The translations under genes and the position numbers were made by a program. A stretch of 64,000 nt of DNA from Triparma columacea (Eukaryota; Sar; Bolidophyceae; Parmales; Triparmaceae). The stretch lies in contig BRYA01000287.1 of the NCBI GenBank assembly GCA_030267965.1, forward strand, positions 1 through 64,000. The letters are read 5' to 3'. Within the stretch, counting starts at the first letter, position 1. Each line of letters opens with the position of its first letter. Shown piece after piece: positions 31,001 through 41,762 of the stretch. The notes beneath the pieces are model-generated. The model made no database searches, was not told the DNA's origin, and was given only the letters and a program-made list of their open reading frames with translations.

Positions 31001-32461
31001 GCATCCTTCACCCCTAGGTAAGGGGCAGACGTAGAATTTTTTCCCTTTGTTTTTACCTGACTTTTTTACTACCAGCAACTTCGCCTTTCGGTTATGCCTA
31101 CTGCAACGAACACAACCATCGTCTGTGTTGTTGGGTTTATTATCGTTACCCCCCTTCTTTCTTTTTGGTGTATTCTGTACACGTCTGTCTGTTTTATCCT
31201 TGTTATCCTCACTTAGAAATTTCCCATCTAAATAATCATCAAGTACATCCACCCCCTCTCTTTCAATTCTCCCGTACATTTTCCTCCCCTCCCCTTCCTC
31301 CTTATCTTTCCCTTCATGTCCAAACCCTACAAATCCTTCTCGATTAATAGCTCTTCTATCACTATGTCTACCTTTGTTTCTACCTCCTCCCTTTGATTTT
31401 TTACCACCTGAACCTTTCATTTTACAGCTCCCCATACTTCTAGAGTTGCTCCTAACGTAATTACCACCATCACCACGTGGACCGGTGTAAAGTGGACCCC
31501 TCTTCACTGGTTCCACCTCTTGGGACGCATGCAATGGTGTAACGTCTGATGGAACAACCTCTGAGTCCGCATGAACTGTTTCTGTTTCTGGGAAGACGTA
31601 TACGCGATCTGTTACTATGTCTAGGTCAACATCCGGAGTTGTTTTTTGGTTAGGTTGAGGAGGATGATGAGGAGGAGGATGATGATGATGATGATGAGTC
31701 GTCGTCGTCGTCGTTGTCGTCGTCGGAGGAGGAGGAGGAGTCGTCGTCGTCGGTTGAGTTTGAAGTTGTCTCCTCTGCGGATCTCTCTCGGTAACCTTGA
31801 GGGTTTGGCTTATCATCGTCGTCGCCTTGGTGGCCTTGGGTAAGGACGAGGCCGAGTTCTCGTTTACCGAGGCGGTGGAATGAGTTACGTTGGAATGCTT
31901 AACGTTGGAATGCGTTGTATAGATTCTTTCCATACTTTCCGAACCCCGCACCTCTGTTCTTCTTTCCTCCTTCTCTCCTTCCATACCTATCCCCTCCTTC
32001 CTTCCCTCTTTCTTACACCCCTTAATTCTGTCCTCCTCATGGTTGGTGATCCCCTTGGTTCTCTTTAAGTTTTTTGAGGGTATGACGGCTGCACTGCTGA
32101 GTAGGCTCCTCTTGAGTTTGTTTTTCTTTTTGTTGTTCTTTGATGTGTTGTTTGATTTCATTCCACCAAGTCCTTTAGATGCACCAAGTCCTTTAGTTTT
32201 AGCAAGTCCACCTAGTCCAACCCAAGTTCCTTTCTCTCCTCTGGAACCTGTGGTGTGTGTTGTAATTAAACCTTTCCCTAACCCTCCCATACCTTTCCCT
32301 TTCATGATGTTGTCCATTTGTTTAGCTTTCTTCTCGGCTAGTACTTTGTTGACGTGATCCATAGCTTCTTTGTCTCTTATTGATGAGGAGAGATTGGAGT
32401 TGTTGTTGTTGGAGTCATTGTTTTTATCACTGTGAGTGTATCCATCGCTAATGAATGACAT
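28037..32461 (-). CDS. RecQ4-like DNA helicase with zf-GRF domain
   Basis: One exon of 1474 residues from the ATG at 32461. The first third is low-complexity (Asn/Ser, Lys/Gly, and a Pro-Thr-His run from a trinucleotide repeat). A GRF zinc finger lies at about 447-492 ([15 protein letters not shown] ... [17 protein letters not shown]). The helicase core spans about 675-1060: Walker A STGGGKS near 704, [20 protein letters not shown] near 810, and the arginine-finger motif [11 protein letters not shown] near 1040. The [10 protein letters not shown] context is typical of RecQ4. The C-terminal 400 residues have a winged-helix-like region but no HRDC that I recognise. RecQ4 proteins act in replication initiation and repair. 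Its 3' end was copied into the upstream tandem array. Confidence 0.9.
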   Translation of the reverse strand: [1474 protein letters not shown]

Positions 32462-32856
32462 TTAGTGCGGTGTGTGATGTGTGTGGTGTGTTATGATGCA
32501 CTATATGATGTATTATTAGGTAGTTATTGAAGGAAATGTGTTCTGAGCTTCTCCCTCCGATTCTCCTTCACAAACTGACTTTTTGGAGTAAGGGACAAGA
32601 GCAGGAGAATATACCCTATTTAAGGACTAATGGGTGTGTTATGACTGTGTGGTGGGTATACAATGGATATACAATGCGCTAAGGCTAGTTTTGTTTGCCC
32701 TTTTGAAAGTCCCTATCTCTCCACTTTTTCTCCTTTTCTCCACTCCTTTTTCTCACTTCTAAATACCTGCAAATAATTGAAATAAAACGATATTACTAAC
32801 GTGTATACATATTAACGACATTTTCTACAGTACTTATAGCCATAAATCCATCCTAA
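32462..32856. other. Divergent promoter region of RecQ4 and UTP22
   Basis: Nearly 400 bases between two divergent starts. It contains TGTGTGGTGTGTTATGATG-type repeats near 32480 and two GTGGG/TATACAATG direct repeats near 32655-32675. No coding potential and no clear TATA element. Confidence 0.5.
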
Positions 32857-35800
32857 ATGTCGTCAGATGTAGCAGAAGTAGTTTTACTTCGTTTGTTCCC
32901 TCAATGGCTGTCTCGACTTGAGGAAGATAAAAAGACAAATACGATAGATAACAACATAACAAACAACAATAACGATCATAACAACAATAAGAACAACAAC
33001 ACACACGCACTAACAGAACATACATACTCTAATATCGAAGAATTCCTCAACAAACTACACACCTCACTTAACCCTATATTTGGAGACAAACAATGGAAAC
33101 AAACTGCTGAAAGAGCAGCAAAAGAATGCAAATTGGAATACAACAAAATGGAATCCAAGGAGCTGGAGGAGCTCATGACGAACAATGAGGAACAGATTCA
33201 ATATCAAATCAAGTCAAAGGTGAGAGGGAGGAGAAGGAGAGAAAGAAGGAATAGATGGATGAGATTGGAGCAAAGGAATCAAAGAAAACGAAACAAACAT
33301 AAACAACATCAACAACAACAACAACATCCATCCCCATCACGAACCTCACTAACTACGACTAACACACACCTCCCAACAAAATCCCCCCCCTCAGTGCACT
33401 CCATCCATCCCCGTTTCCTACACTCCCTTAACCCTAGGTTACGACCTCCATCTCTCTCCCGCCTTCTCCTCATACCTAAACGCCCTAGCCTCAGGCAAGC
33501 TCTGGAAGAACGACCGTCTAGCCCTCCTCTCCAACAGTCTGATTAAAAGAATATCAAACCTACACCCAACAGCTGAAATTGGGGACACGAAAATAGGGAA
33601 ATGTCTAACCTTTGAGATTAAACTATCACGAAAACGCACCTCCACATCATCCACATCATCTTCTTCGATCCGTACGCTAAGAATAAGTCTCCATATAAAA
33701 CACCCATACAAATCAGTCTCACCTAAAATGACACACCCATACCTTCGTACTCTCCCTGATAGAGTTAACAATAACACTATATACGGTGACCTCGGATACT
33801 TAAAACTAACAACAACAACATCCATAACTACGGTAGACAATGGTGTAGTAGATGGGTGTAGGTTATTAAAAAAATGGTCTGAATCCAACCAAATTCCCTG
33901 GGATGTTGAAGACATATACGGTATATTCAAAGCAGTTGAAAGCCTAAACGGAGGTGGGAAAGGTGTGAATATATGGAATAGATTAAACTCCGTCATCGTA
34001 GGGATTAGTAAAGGTGGTATTATATGGGAAGGTATTAAAAACGTAGATAGAGTAACACAGACATCCATAATGGAGTCTGTACTACCGGATTCATCACCTA
34101 TATCACTCTGGTCTAAATCAGGTGGTGGTGCGATAGAAGTAGGAGGGAGGTGGAGATGGGGTGATATGAATGATTGGACTCATGCGAATTGGGCAGCTAA
34201 AGGATGGGCCGGAAAATGGGAAAATTTAATTGAAGGGAGAGGTAGAGGGGGTATTAAGGTTACAATCACTGGGGGTAAAGGTGGGATTAAAGAGGATATT
34301 GGGGAGAGATTAAGGAAAGGTTTAGGAGATAGAGCTAAGGAAGTATGGGGATGGTGGGAAGGGGATTTATGGGAAGGGAGGATTGTTATAGACGGGGAGA
34401 AAATCAATCGACTTGTAGACAAGGCTACAGGGGGGGATGAGGTTACGAAAAATGAGTTTAAGGAACTCTGGGGTGACGTTGTTGAGACGAGGAGATTTAG
34501 GGGGGGGGAAGTTAGGGAATGCGTTGTTTGGGAGGGGGAGGGGATGGAGGTTGTGAAAATGATTGTTAGACAAGTTAGCAAAACTGCAGGGGGGAAGATG
34601 GGGAAGGTTAGTGTCACGTTTGAGGGTGAGGGTATTGAGAGAATGACTGGAGGGGGAGGAGGAGGAGGAGGAGAGGATGGAAAAAAGGGGGAGGGTGGGG
34701 GGGGAGTTAAGTGGACGGTTAAAAAAGGGCTGGATATACTTGACTCACTTACGGCGGAAATTAAAATGGTTGAACTACCATTAAGAGTTGAGGGGGTTGT
34801 AGGGGTAGGAGAAGCGTTGAGGGGGACGGATGTATGGACACCGCAAATTGATGGAGAAGGGAAGGAAGGAGGGAAATTAGGGGAGAAAGTTTATGGAACG
34901 ATTAATCATGAGGTAAGGAAGACGAGGAGGGAAGAACCGAGGAAGGAATGCATAACAAGTTGTCGGGGACCCACACCCACCCCCCACCCCCCCCGGGACG
35001 GGAATTCTCACGCCGGCTCAAAACAACATTTCGCAACATCCTCTTACCCACCGAAATACCTCGCCGAAACGCTCGCCTTTCGCAGCCGATCGAAGTGCTG
35101 ATAAAAATCGAGAACAGCAGGAAGTGGCCCACCGAGATCCGTGCTCTTAACGAGTCCGGAATCGCCTTCTTGATAAAGATCGCCGCGGGTTTGTGTGGCA
35201 GGATAACCGGTACAGGTTGGGGTACCTGCGTCCTCGTCGAGAGGTGTGGTGTTACCTGGAAACTCCTACTTGAAAGAAGCAGGGAGATTAAGATACTCAC
35301 AGACCTTACAAACAGGACTGCGGAAGAGGAGAAAGCCATGACGTGGCTCGACCTAAACGCAGGGGGGAAGAGAGTTGCACACCATACCTTCGTTCACGGC
35401 CTCGGTACGGGGAAGGGGTCGTACGGAAACGCTGTCAGGATTATGAGGAGATGGTGCCAAGCCAACATGATGGGGAACCTTATACCGACCTCAGTTATCG
35501 AGCTCTTAGTTGCAAGGGTTTACGGAGCGGGGAAAGGGACACCGGAACCACCGAGCAGCGCGGCTATGGGTGTTTACCTGACACTAAAGATGCTGGCTAC
35601 GTTCCCGTTCGACACACAGCCTATGGTCGTGGACCCGAGGCAACACTTTAATAAGGAGGACTTAGAGATCATACAGGACGACTTCGATAGAAGCAGGAGG
35701 CTCGGTGGTCGTGTTGACGAGCTCTGGATCGTCGCCGGTTACGACCAGAAGGAAGTCTACACCGACAAGGGTGTAGGGAAGGTTTTCGAACCAAGCTTCT

Positions 35801-36482
35801 CACAAGGGGTGGAAAAGGTCGCCGTTAACAGGGTTCGAGCACTCGCTAGGACGGCGGTTAAACACGTGCTGGAGGAGGACAGTTGGAGCAAAGCGTTCTC
35901 TACCACACGCAAGAACCTAAGGGCCTTTGATGTTGTATTGAAGGTCGATGGGATGTTCGTAATAGACAAACACGCGGATAGCCTCAAGGGGGACTTTGAG
36001 GTAGGCACGTGGAAAAGGAGCATGGAGGCGAGGAGAAAGGTAAGGAAAGGAAGAGGGGGGTAATATCGGGGCACAAATCAAGACCCCCCCACACTTGGAA
36101 CCGCTCTAACGTACTAACGCAACCCCCCCCCCCCCCCCCCCCCACCTCTGGCTCGTCGTCTCAGGGGTACAAGAAGCTTCGTCGTGTTGCGTACAAGAAC
36201 ATCAAGCAGCCCTCCCCCGTAGCTTTCAACCCCGTCGACTCGTACGTCAAAAGCCTCGAGGCTAGATTCGGGGACCTCGCCATCTTCATGTACAACAGGG
36301 ACGCACCAACAGTCATAGGGATTGTTGTCAGACCGGGAATCAAGGGGAAAATGAACTTCCAGGCAAACAGGTTGAAGTTCAGGATGGTCAAGGGGGATAA
36401 GGTGGAGTTCAACATGGAGGAATTCAAGGACACCATCGTTAGGGAGGGGGGGGGGCTGATCGAGAGCGGGGTAATAAATTAA
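32857..36482 (+). CDS. UTP22 / NOL6 (Nrap) ribosome biogenesis factor
   Basis: Exons 32857-33219, 33395-34912, 35086-36039 and 36165-36482, all phase 0, 1050 residues; human and yeast relatives are about 1150-1240. Diagnostic segments are PIEVLIKIENSRKWPTEIRA, the Nrap repeat WLDLNAGGKRVAHHTFVHG ... NAVRIMRRWCQANMM ... SVIELLVARVYG, DPRQHFNKEDLEIIQ, and the C-terminal FGDLAIFMYNRDAPTVIG. The N-terminus contains an Asn-rich run. UTP22 is a component of the small-subunit processome (nucleolus, 18S rRNA maturation), built from degenerate nucleotidyltransferase-like modules. Acceptors 2 and 4 lie behind long C tracts. The 33395 acceptor was chosen because the alternative at 33438 breaks the frame. 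Confidence 0.88.
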
Positions 36483-36529
36483 GGTTGGAATACTGGGTAA
36501 AAAAAAAGAAATATCGCGAAATTTAGCCC

Positions 36530-39524
36530 CTAGCCCTTCCTCCTCCTCTTTGCCTTCCTCTCCTCCTCCTCAACCTCAAACTCCCTCTCTACCTTCTTCG
36601 TGAATTCCTCCTCCGTCAACCCATCGTCGTACGCTACACGTCCCTTTGCTCTTTCCCCCAGTACCTCGACCTTCTCCTCCAGCTCTTCGTGTTTAAGAAA
36701 CTCAGGCACGTCATCCCTTTCTCTAAACAGTTCGCAATAATCCCCCTGTGCCTTCCTCTCCTCGTCTACCTTGCAATAAAGGTCGTACTCCTCCGCGCTG
36801 GTCGCCATTTTCTCGTTGAGGAAGACGTCTCCCATCTCCCCCGCCTCCCCTTCGTCCTGTGATTCCTCCCCCCCCCCCCTTTCCGACTCTAGCAAGCTCT
36901 CCATCATCTTCCTCTTGTCCGTCTTCTCCTCCCCTTCCCCTCTATCTACGTTGTCGAACCCTCCCGCCTCGACCACGATGCTCGACATGCTGTTCTTAGC
37001 AGCCGCCGCCTTGACTATAGTTTCCTCCACGCTATTCCTACTAACGAGCCTGAAAACCCTGACCTCCTGCTTCTGCCCTATCCTGTGCGCCCTATCGCTC
37101 GCCTGAGCGTCCGCCGTCGGGTTCCAGTCGCTGTCGAATATAACCACAGTGTCTGCCGACGCCAGGTTCAACCCTAGGCCCCCGGCACGGGTGCTAAGAC
37201 AAAATACAAAGTCGGGACTGTCGGGACTGTTCCACCTGTACATGTTCTTCTCCCTCTCCTCCGCCGGGGTGGAACCCGAGAGCAGGAGGTGGCTGTAACC
37301 CCTGAAATTGCAATACTGGCTAATGAGCTCCATTATCTGCGTCATTTGGGTAAATATAAGAACCCTGTGCCCTCCTGCCTTTAGCTTTGGCAGCATCCTG
37401 TCGAGGAGCTGGAACTTTCCGCTGCATTTAATCATGTTAGCGTCGATGTCCCAGCCCTCTGTGAAGAAGAGGTAGGGATGGTTGCAGATCTTCCTCAGCT
37501 GCATGAGGGTGTTGTTCATGCTTACCGTCTTGCCCTCAGTGAACTTGGTCCTCTGCAAGAGCGAATGAGCCACGTGTAAAAGGTTAAAGGGTTGAGTTAG
37601 AAGTTAGGGTTTTCGATTGCCAATCTTCGCAGATAGACCTTCTGGGCTTCTCACCTTCCCCAGCGCAGCCCCAGTAACGCTCTTGTACAGGTCGAGCTGC
37701 CAGCTCGACAGCTCGCACTTGAGGACGATCTCGGTCTTCTCCGGCAGCGAGTTCATGACGTCTGACTTTAGCCTTCTGAGCATGAAGGGTCGGAGGAGCT
37801 CGTGGAGACGGTTGATTATGAGCATCCTCTCCTCCATCGTGAGGGACGTCTGCTCAGCGAGGGCCTGGGCCTCGGTGGATTGAGGCCCCTGCATGCGGGT
37901 CGACCTAAAGGGGGTAGAGAACCATTCGTCGAAGGTCTCAGCTGAGTTGAAAATGTCGGGGAGGAGGAAGTTGAGGAGGGACCAGAGCTCGGGGAGGTTG
38001 TTTTGTAGGGGCGTGCCTGTGAGGAGGATCCTGCGCTTCGTGTTGTAGTCCTTTCCGAGGGTTATAGCCAGCTGAGGAGCGAAGCGATGACAGATTAGTG
38101 AATAGGGAACCAAGAGTAAGTGGTAAAGGTGGTTTCCTTCGCCTCACCTTGCTGTTGCTATTCTTGAGCCTGTGGCCCTCGTCGATCACCGCATACTCCC
38201 AATCAATCTTCCTTAAACTCTGCCTGTCCTTTATAACGAAGTCGTATGTCGTCACAAGAACGTTGAACTGCAGGCAAGACACGACGTCTTTCATTATGTC
38301 CTTCCTGGTCTGCGGGTGGCCCTTGTAGTTCACGACCTTCATGCTAGGGCACCACTTCTTGAACTCGCTCACCCAATTGCTCAGGGTGCTGAGAGGTACA
38401 ATCACGAGGTAAGGCCCCATGTTTGACTTCCTTTCCATGAGGTGGGCGAAGAGTGCGATCGTCTGTATCGTCTTCCCGAGGCCCATCTGCGATGAGCGTG
38501 AAGTGAATCGCAAAAAAGGGTCAGGATGATGGATGAGAAATGCGGCACGGTTGGAGCCGGTTTTAATGGCTTATCGGTTCGCTCCTCGTCCCATCTCACC
38601 TCGTCCGCGAGCACTCCGTTGAGGGAGTTGTTGTAGAGCGACACCATCCACTCGACGCCCTTGAGCTGGTAGTCCTTCAGGCTCCCCCCGACGAGGATTG
38701 AAGGCTGGCCAACGTCCTCGGACTTGGCGTGAGCCTGCTCGTAATAATTGGAAGATGCCGAGTTGGAGGTGGAGGAGGCGGAGGCGGCAGAGGTGGAGGA
38801 GGTGTTGTTTGACCTCTTCTCCTCCAAAGCCTGCCCGATGGTACCAAGGAACCCCTCCGTCTTTTCAATCAAAAACCTAAGTCTCTCCGTCTTCTTTCCC
38901 GCCAGTAAGTTCTTGTAGCCCTCAATATCGTTCTGCTTGAGCAATTTTACCCTATGGCGCGCGGAAAGGGTTGCGTTAGTGTTTGAGAAGTTGTCACACT
39001 TATTTTTTGCCCAATTCTCACCTATTCTTCTCCGCCCTTCTCTCCGCTTTGTCTCTGATCTTCTCCTCCTTTAGTAACAGGTCCCTGCATGCCCTAGCCA
39101 GCTGGCCCTGCTCCGCCTTCCTCTGCTTAGACCTCTTGAAAAACTTCTCACTAGCCACGCAAATCATCTTCACCTCGGCGCTCCTCTTCTTCTTCAAGTT
39201 CTCCACGGATACCATCTTCGTGCCCTCCCGTAAACGCTCAAAAGCTTGCACCATGGACGGCTTCTGCGGCTCCGTGCGCACCATTTGTAGAGGATTGAAC
39301 AAGGAGCATGTGGGGGAGGCAGTAGAGATGGAAATTGGTATTCCCTCCACGCCAGTTGGCGGTAAAAGGGGCGATCCATTGTAATCTGGAAAGAATAAAT
39401 CCTTCTCTGTGGCAGCAACTGGGGCAGCAGGTGGAATGGAAGATTTTGGAGGTAATTCAGAGGGAGGCTCCACGAGGCTTTGTTTGATCTGAGAGATTGG
39501 GTCCGTTTTTTGATGGTCCGACAT
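36530..39524 (-). CDS. SWI/SNF-type Snf2 family ATPase (BRM/STH1-like)
   Basis: Exons 39524-39022, 38951-38600, 38486-38148, 38071-37655 and 37552-36530 give 877 residues. Order: short N-terminus, HSA-like helix (about 100-168; AVQ-type basic helices), SNF2_N domain with [24 protein letters not shown] at the start of exon 3, and [10 protein letters not shown] in place of DEAH (typical of this subfamily). Next come [20 protein letters not shown] and helicase C with [21 protein letters not shown] SnAC-like tail follows ([16 protein letters not shown]). The protein slides or evicts nucleosomes. It ends in KRRRKG without a bromodomain and is short for the family. It diverges from the reductase gene across 133 bases. 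Confidence 0.9.
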
Positions 39525-39657
39525 ACCGTCTTGACTTTATGTTGGCACTTTATATTATGTTACGGTGGCGTGCGTCCGGGGCGCGAGGGAGAAAAAGAGA
39601 AAAAGCTTTCTTTTCTTAGCACTTTTGTTTTGGTCCCAAAAATACACACACACATAC

Positions 39658-40824
39658 ATGCGCTGGATTTTATTTTCTCGAGCCTCATTTGTATGGTGGA
39701 TAGTGGTTGTCGTGATATTAAATACATGCCTTGTGACTCCTCTTGAACTCACTTTCCCACCCCTCACCTCGCCAAGTCCGCTACTTGGTCAGACAACCCT
39801 CAAGTTGGGTCAACCCGCCGCGTTGGGGACTTGGAGCTGGGGCAATAAATTGTTATACGAATATGACGAGGGTAGGGATAACCCTGAAATACTGAAATCC
39901 TTTCGAGCTGCAAGGAAAAATAATGTGAACCTCTTCGATACTGGAGATAGTTATGGGACTGGAAAGCTTCAGGGCAATGCAGAACGTCTATTGAGGGAGG
40001 GTTACGAAGTAGAGGAGTGCGAGTCTAATAACGACATCCTCTCCTCGATTCTACCTGCTCGGCCGCCTATTTTCCTCTCCAAGATTGCTGTTTACCCCTG
40101 GCTCCTCACCTCCGACTCCTACTACCGCAACATAATGTCGTCTAGGGAGAGGCTCGGAATACGAGGCGACGGGACTGGGGCCTCGTTCGTGCCTTCTATT
40201 CACTGGTCACCTAACAACTACAACCCTTTCCAAACATCTGCGCTATATGAGGCCCTCGCACACTGCTACACAGAGGGTTATAGCGACGGCGTCGGTCTCA
40301 GCAACCTCGGTTCGAACGAGTTGCTCAAGGCAGCAGAGTACTTCCAAAGGAAGAACGTCCCGATAGCCGCCAACCAGATCCAGTGCAGCCTGGTTTCAGA
40401 TTTTGAGAGGGACGTAAAACCGGCGCTGGAGGTAGCTAACGAGGCGGGAATTACGACACTAGGATACTCACCCCTCGGCCTGGGGCTTCTATGCTCCTCT
40501 CGGCAGCGTACTGCTCGGGGTAAGCTTCGATCATTCGTGTTTGACAAGATTGTGGGAGACGACAGCGGGAGGGAGTTGCTCGAAGCAATGACCCGCATCG
40601 CAAAGGGTAGGAGGGGGGGGGAGGTTTCGCAGGTCGCGCTCAACTGGGTGAAAAAGCAAGGGCTCACCGTCCTGTTCGGGGCGAGATCAGAGGATAGAGT
40701 GATGGAGAATATCAAAGGAGTTAATGGAGAATTTGAACTCACCAACGCTGAGTTTGAGGAGTTGGAGGAATGGAGGAGGCGGCTGAAGGTCAAGGGAACG
40801 AGAAATGTGTTCATGACATCCTGA
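39658..40824 (+). CDS. Aldo/keto reductase with N-terminal membrane anchor or signal
   Basis: Single exon of 388 residues from the ATG at 39658. A hydrophobic leader, MRWILFSRASFVWWIVVVVI, precedes the barrel. The AKR tetrad is recognisable: LFDTGDSYG (Asp, Tyr), FLSKIAVYP (Lys) and PSIHWSP (His). Later motifs GVGLSNLG, NQIQCSLV, LGYSPLGLGLL and the cofactor segment TVLFGARSEDRVMENIKG support NADPH binding. Substrate unknown; plant and algal relatives act on small carbonyls in plastids. The leader suggests ER or plastid targeting. Its start lies 133 bases from the divergent SNF2 ATPase. Confidence 0.88.
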   Translation: MRWILFSRASFVWWIVVVVILNTCLVTPLELTFPPLTSPSPLLGQTTLKLGQPAALGTWSWGNKLLYEYDEGRDNPEILKSFRAARKNNVNLFDTGDSYGTGKLQGNAERLLREGYEVEECESNNDILSSILPARPPIFLSKIAVYPWLLTSDSYYRNIMSSRERLGIRGDGTGASFVPSIHWSPNNYNPFQTSALYEALAHCYTEGYSDGVGLSNLGSNELLKAAEYFQRKNVPIAANQIQCSLVSDFERDVKPALEVANEAGITTLGYSPLGLGLLCSSRQRTARGKLRSFVFDKIVGDDSGRELLEAMTRIAKGRRGGEVSQVALNWVKKQGLTVLFGARSEDRVMENIKGVNGEFELTNAEFEELEEWRRRLKVKGTRNVFMTS

Positions 40825-41000
40825 CGTTAATCAAGACTTGTTGTAGAAAATAGATCAGAAATTAATCCTTCAGCAATTGATTTATTTGCGGTTCAATGAA
40901 TCCACAATTTCAAGCCCTCATCCATCGGTTATTCGTTTGAAAACTACCGTTTACAACTTCCTATATACTTGAATCCTCCTATCAAATACCGGTGGGATAC

Positions 41001-41735
41001 ATGATGTTGTTCCTCCTACTTTTCATGGTGCTCACGAATATGAATACGATTGTAAATGCAAAGTTAACCTTCTATAACTCTCCCGCTTGCCCTTATGCTG
41101 AGCGGACCGCTATCTGCTTGCACGAACTGGGAGTTGATCACACTGACGTCAAAATCGACCTCAGAAACAAGCCTAGTTGGTTCACTAACGTGTCGCCCAA
41201 GGGCAAAGTGCCCTGTTTATCGATAGATGACGGAGAAATTCTCTACGAATCGCTTGTTATAAATGAATTCCTTGCAGAGTCACAATCTTCGTCGCTGCTC
41301 CCTACTTCTCCACTTGACAAGGCCAAGATGAGGCTTGCAATTGACTTTCTCGATACGACCCTGAATCCCGCGTTCTTTACATTCTTCGCAAACAAAGATG
41401 ATGAGAAGGATTCCGAATTGGCGGAGGCTTTTATGAAGGCTCTTGAAGGGGTCGAGGAGCTCCTTAAATCCCACACCTTCCTCTGTTCTTCAACAATGAC
41501 GCTTGCTGATATCGCTTACATGCCATTCTTCGAGAGGATGGTGGTTGCCCTTTCCCACTTTAAGAACTTCACAATCGACCCCGCTCGTTTCGAGAGAGTC
41601 TGCGCTTGGATGACATGCATCTTCAATCGCCCCTCTTTTAAGGAGTGCGCGATGGAGAAGGAAAAGATAATTGAGACGTACTCAATGTTCCGCGATATGG
41701 ATTACAAGTTTGGCGGTCTCAACCGCAATAAATAA
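41001..41735 (+). CDS. Glutathione S-transferase, omega-like, with signal peptide
   Basis: Single exon, 244 residues. The ATG at 41001 opens a signal peptide or anchor (MMLFLLLFMVLTNMNTIVNA). The thioredoxin-fold half then reads KLTFYNSPACPYAERTAICL, with a Cys active site (CPYA) like omega and lambda classes rather than Ser or Tyr. The GSH-binding signature KGKVPCLSIDDG.I.YESLVI follows, then an all-helical C-terminal domain with LADIAYMPFFERM. Predicted glutathione-dependent thiol transferase or dehydroascorbate reductase in the secretory pathway or plastid. It sits 176 bases after the aldo/keto reductase, which also has a leader. Confidence 0.87.
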   Translation: MMLFLLLFMVLTNMNTIVNAKLTFYNSPACPYAERTAICLHELGVDHTDVKIDLRNKPSWFTNVSPKGKVPCLSIDDGEILYESLVINEFLAESQSSSLLPTSPLDKAKMRLAIDFLDTTLNPAFFTFFANKDDEKDSELAEAFMKALEGVEELLKSHTFLCSSTMTLADIAYMPFFERMVVALSHFKNFTIDPARFERVCAWMTCIFNRPSFKECAMEKEKIIETYSMFRDMDYKFGGLNRNK

Positions 41736-41762
41736 CAAAATCCATTCTCACTTTGCCAACCA

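Noticed and set aside
30432..31034. 200-codon Ser/Pro-rich plus-strand frame
   Set aside because: Antisense of the Glu/Lys/Asp-rich linker of RecQ4, a compositional artefact.
33438..33440. Alternative acceptor CCCTAG|GTTACG for UTP22 exon 2
   Set aside because: It would put exon 2 out of frame after the phase-0 exon 1; the CCCCTCAG acceptor ending at 33394 keeps the frame and gives an uninterrupted protein.
36122..36143. Poly-C run of about 21 as a sequencing artefact or gap
   Set aside because: Similar shorter C tracts precede many acceptors here, so it fits the local intron style, though its exact length is unreliable.
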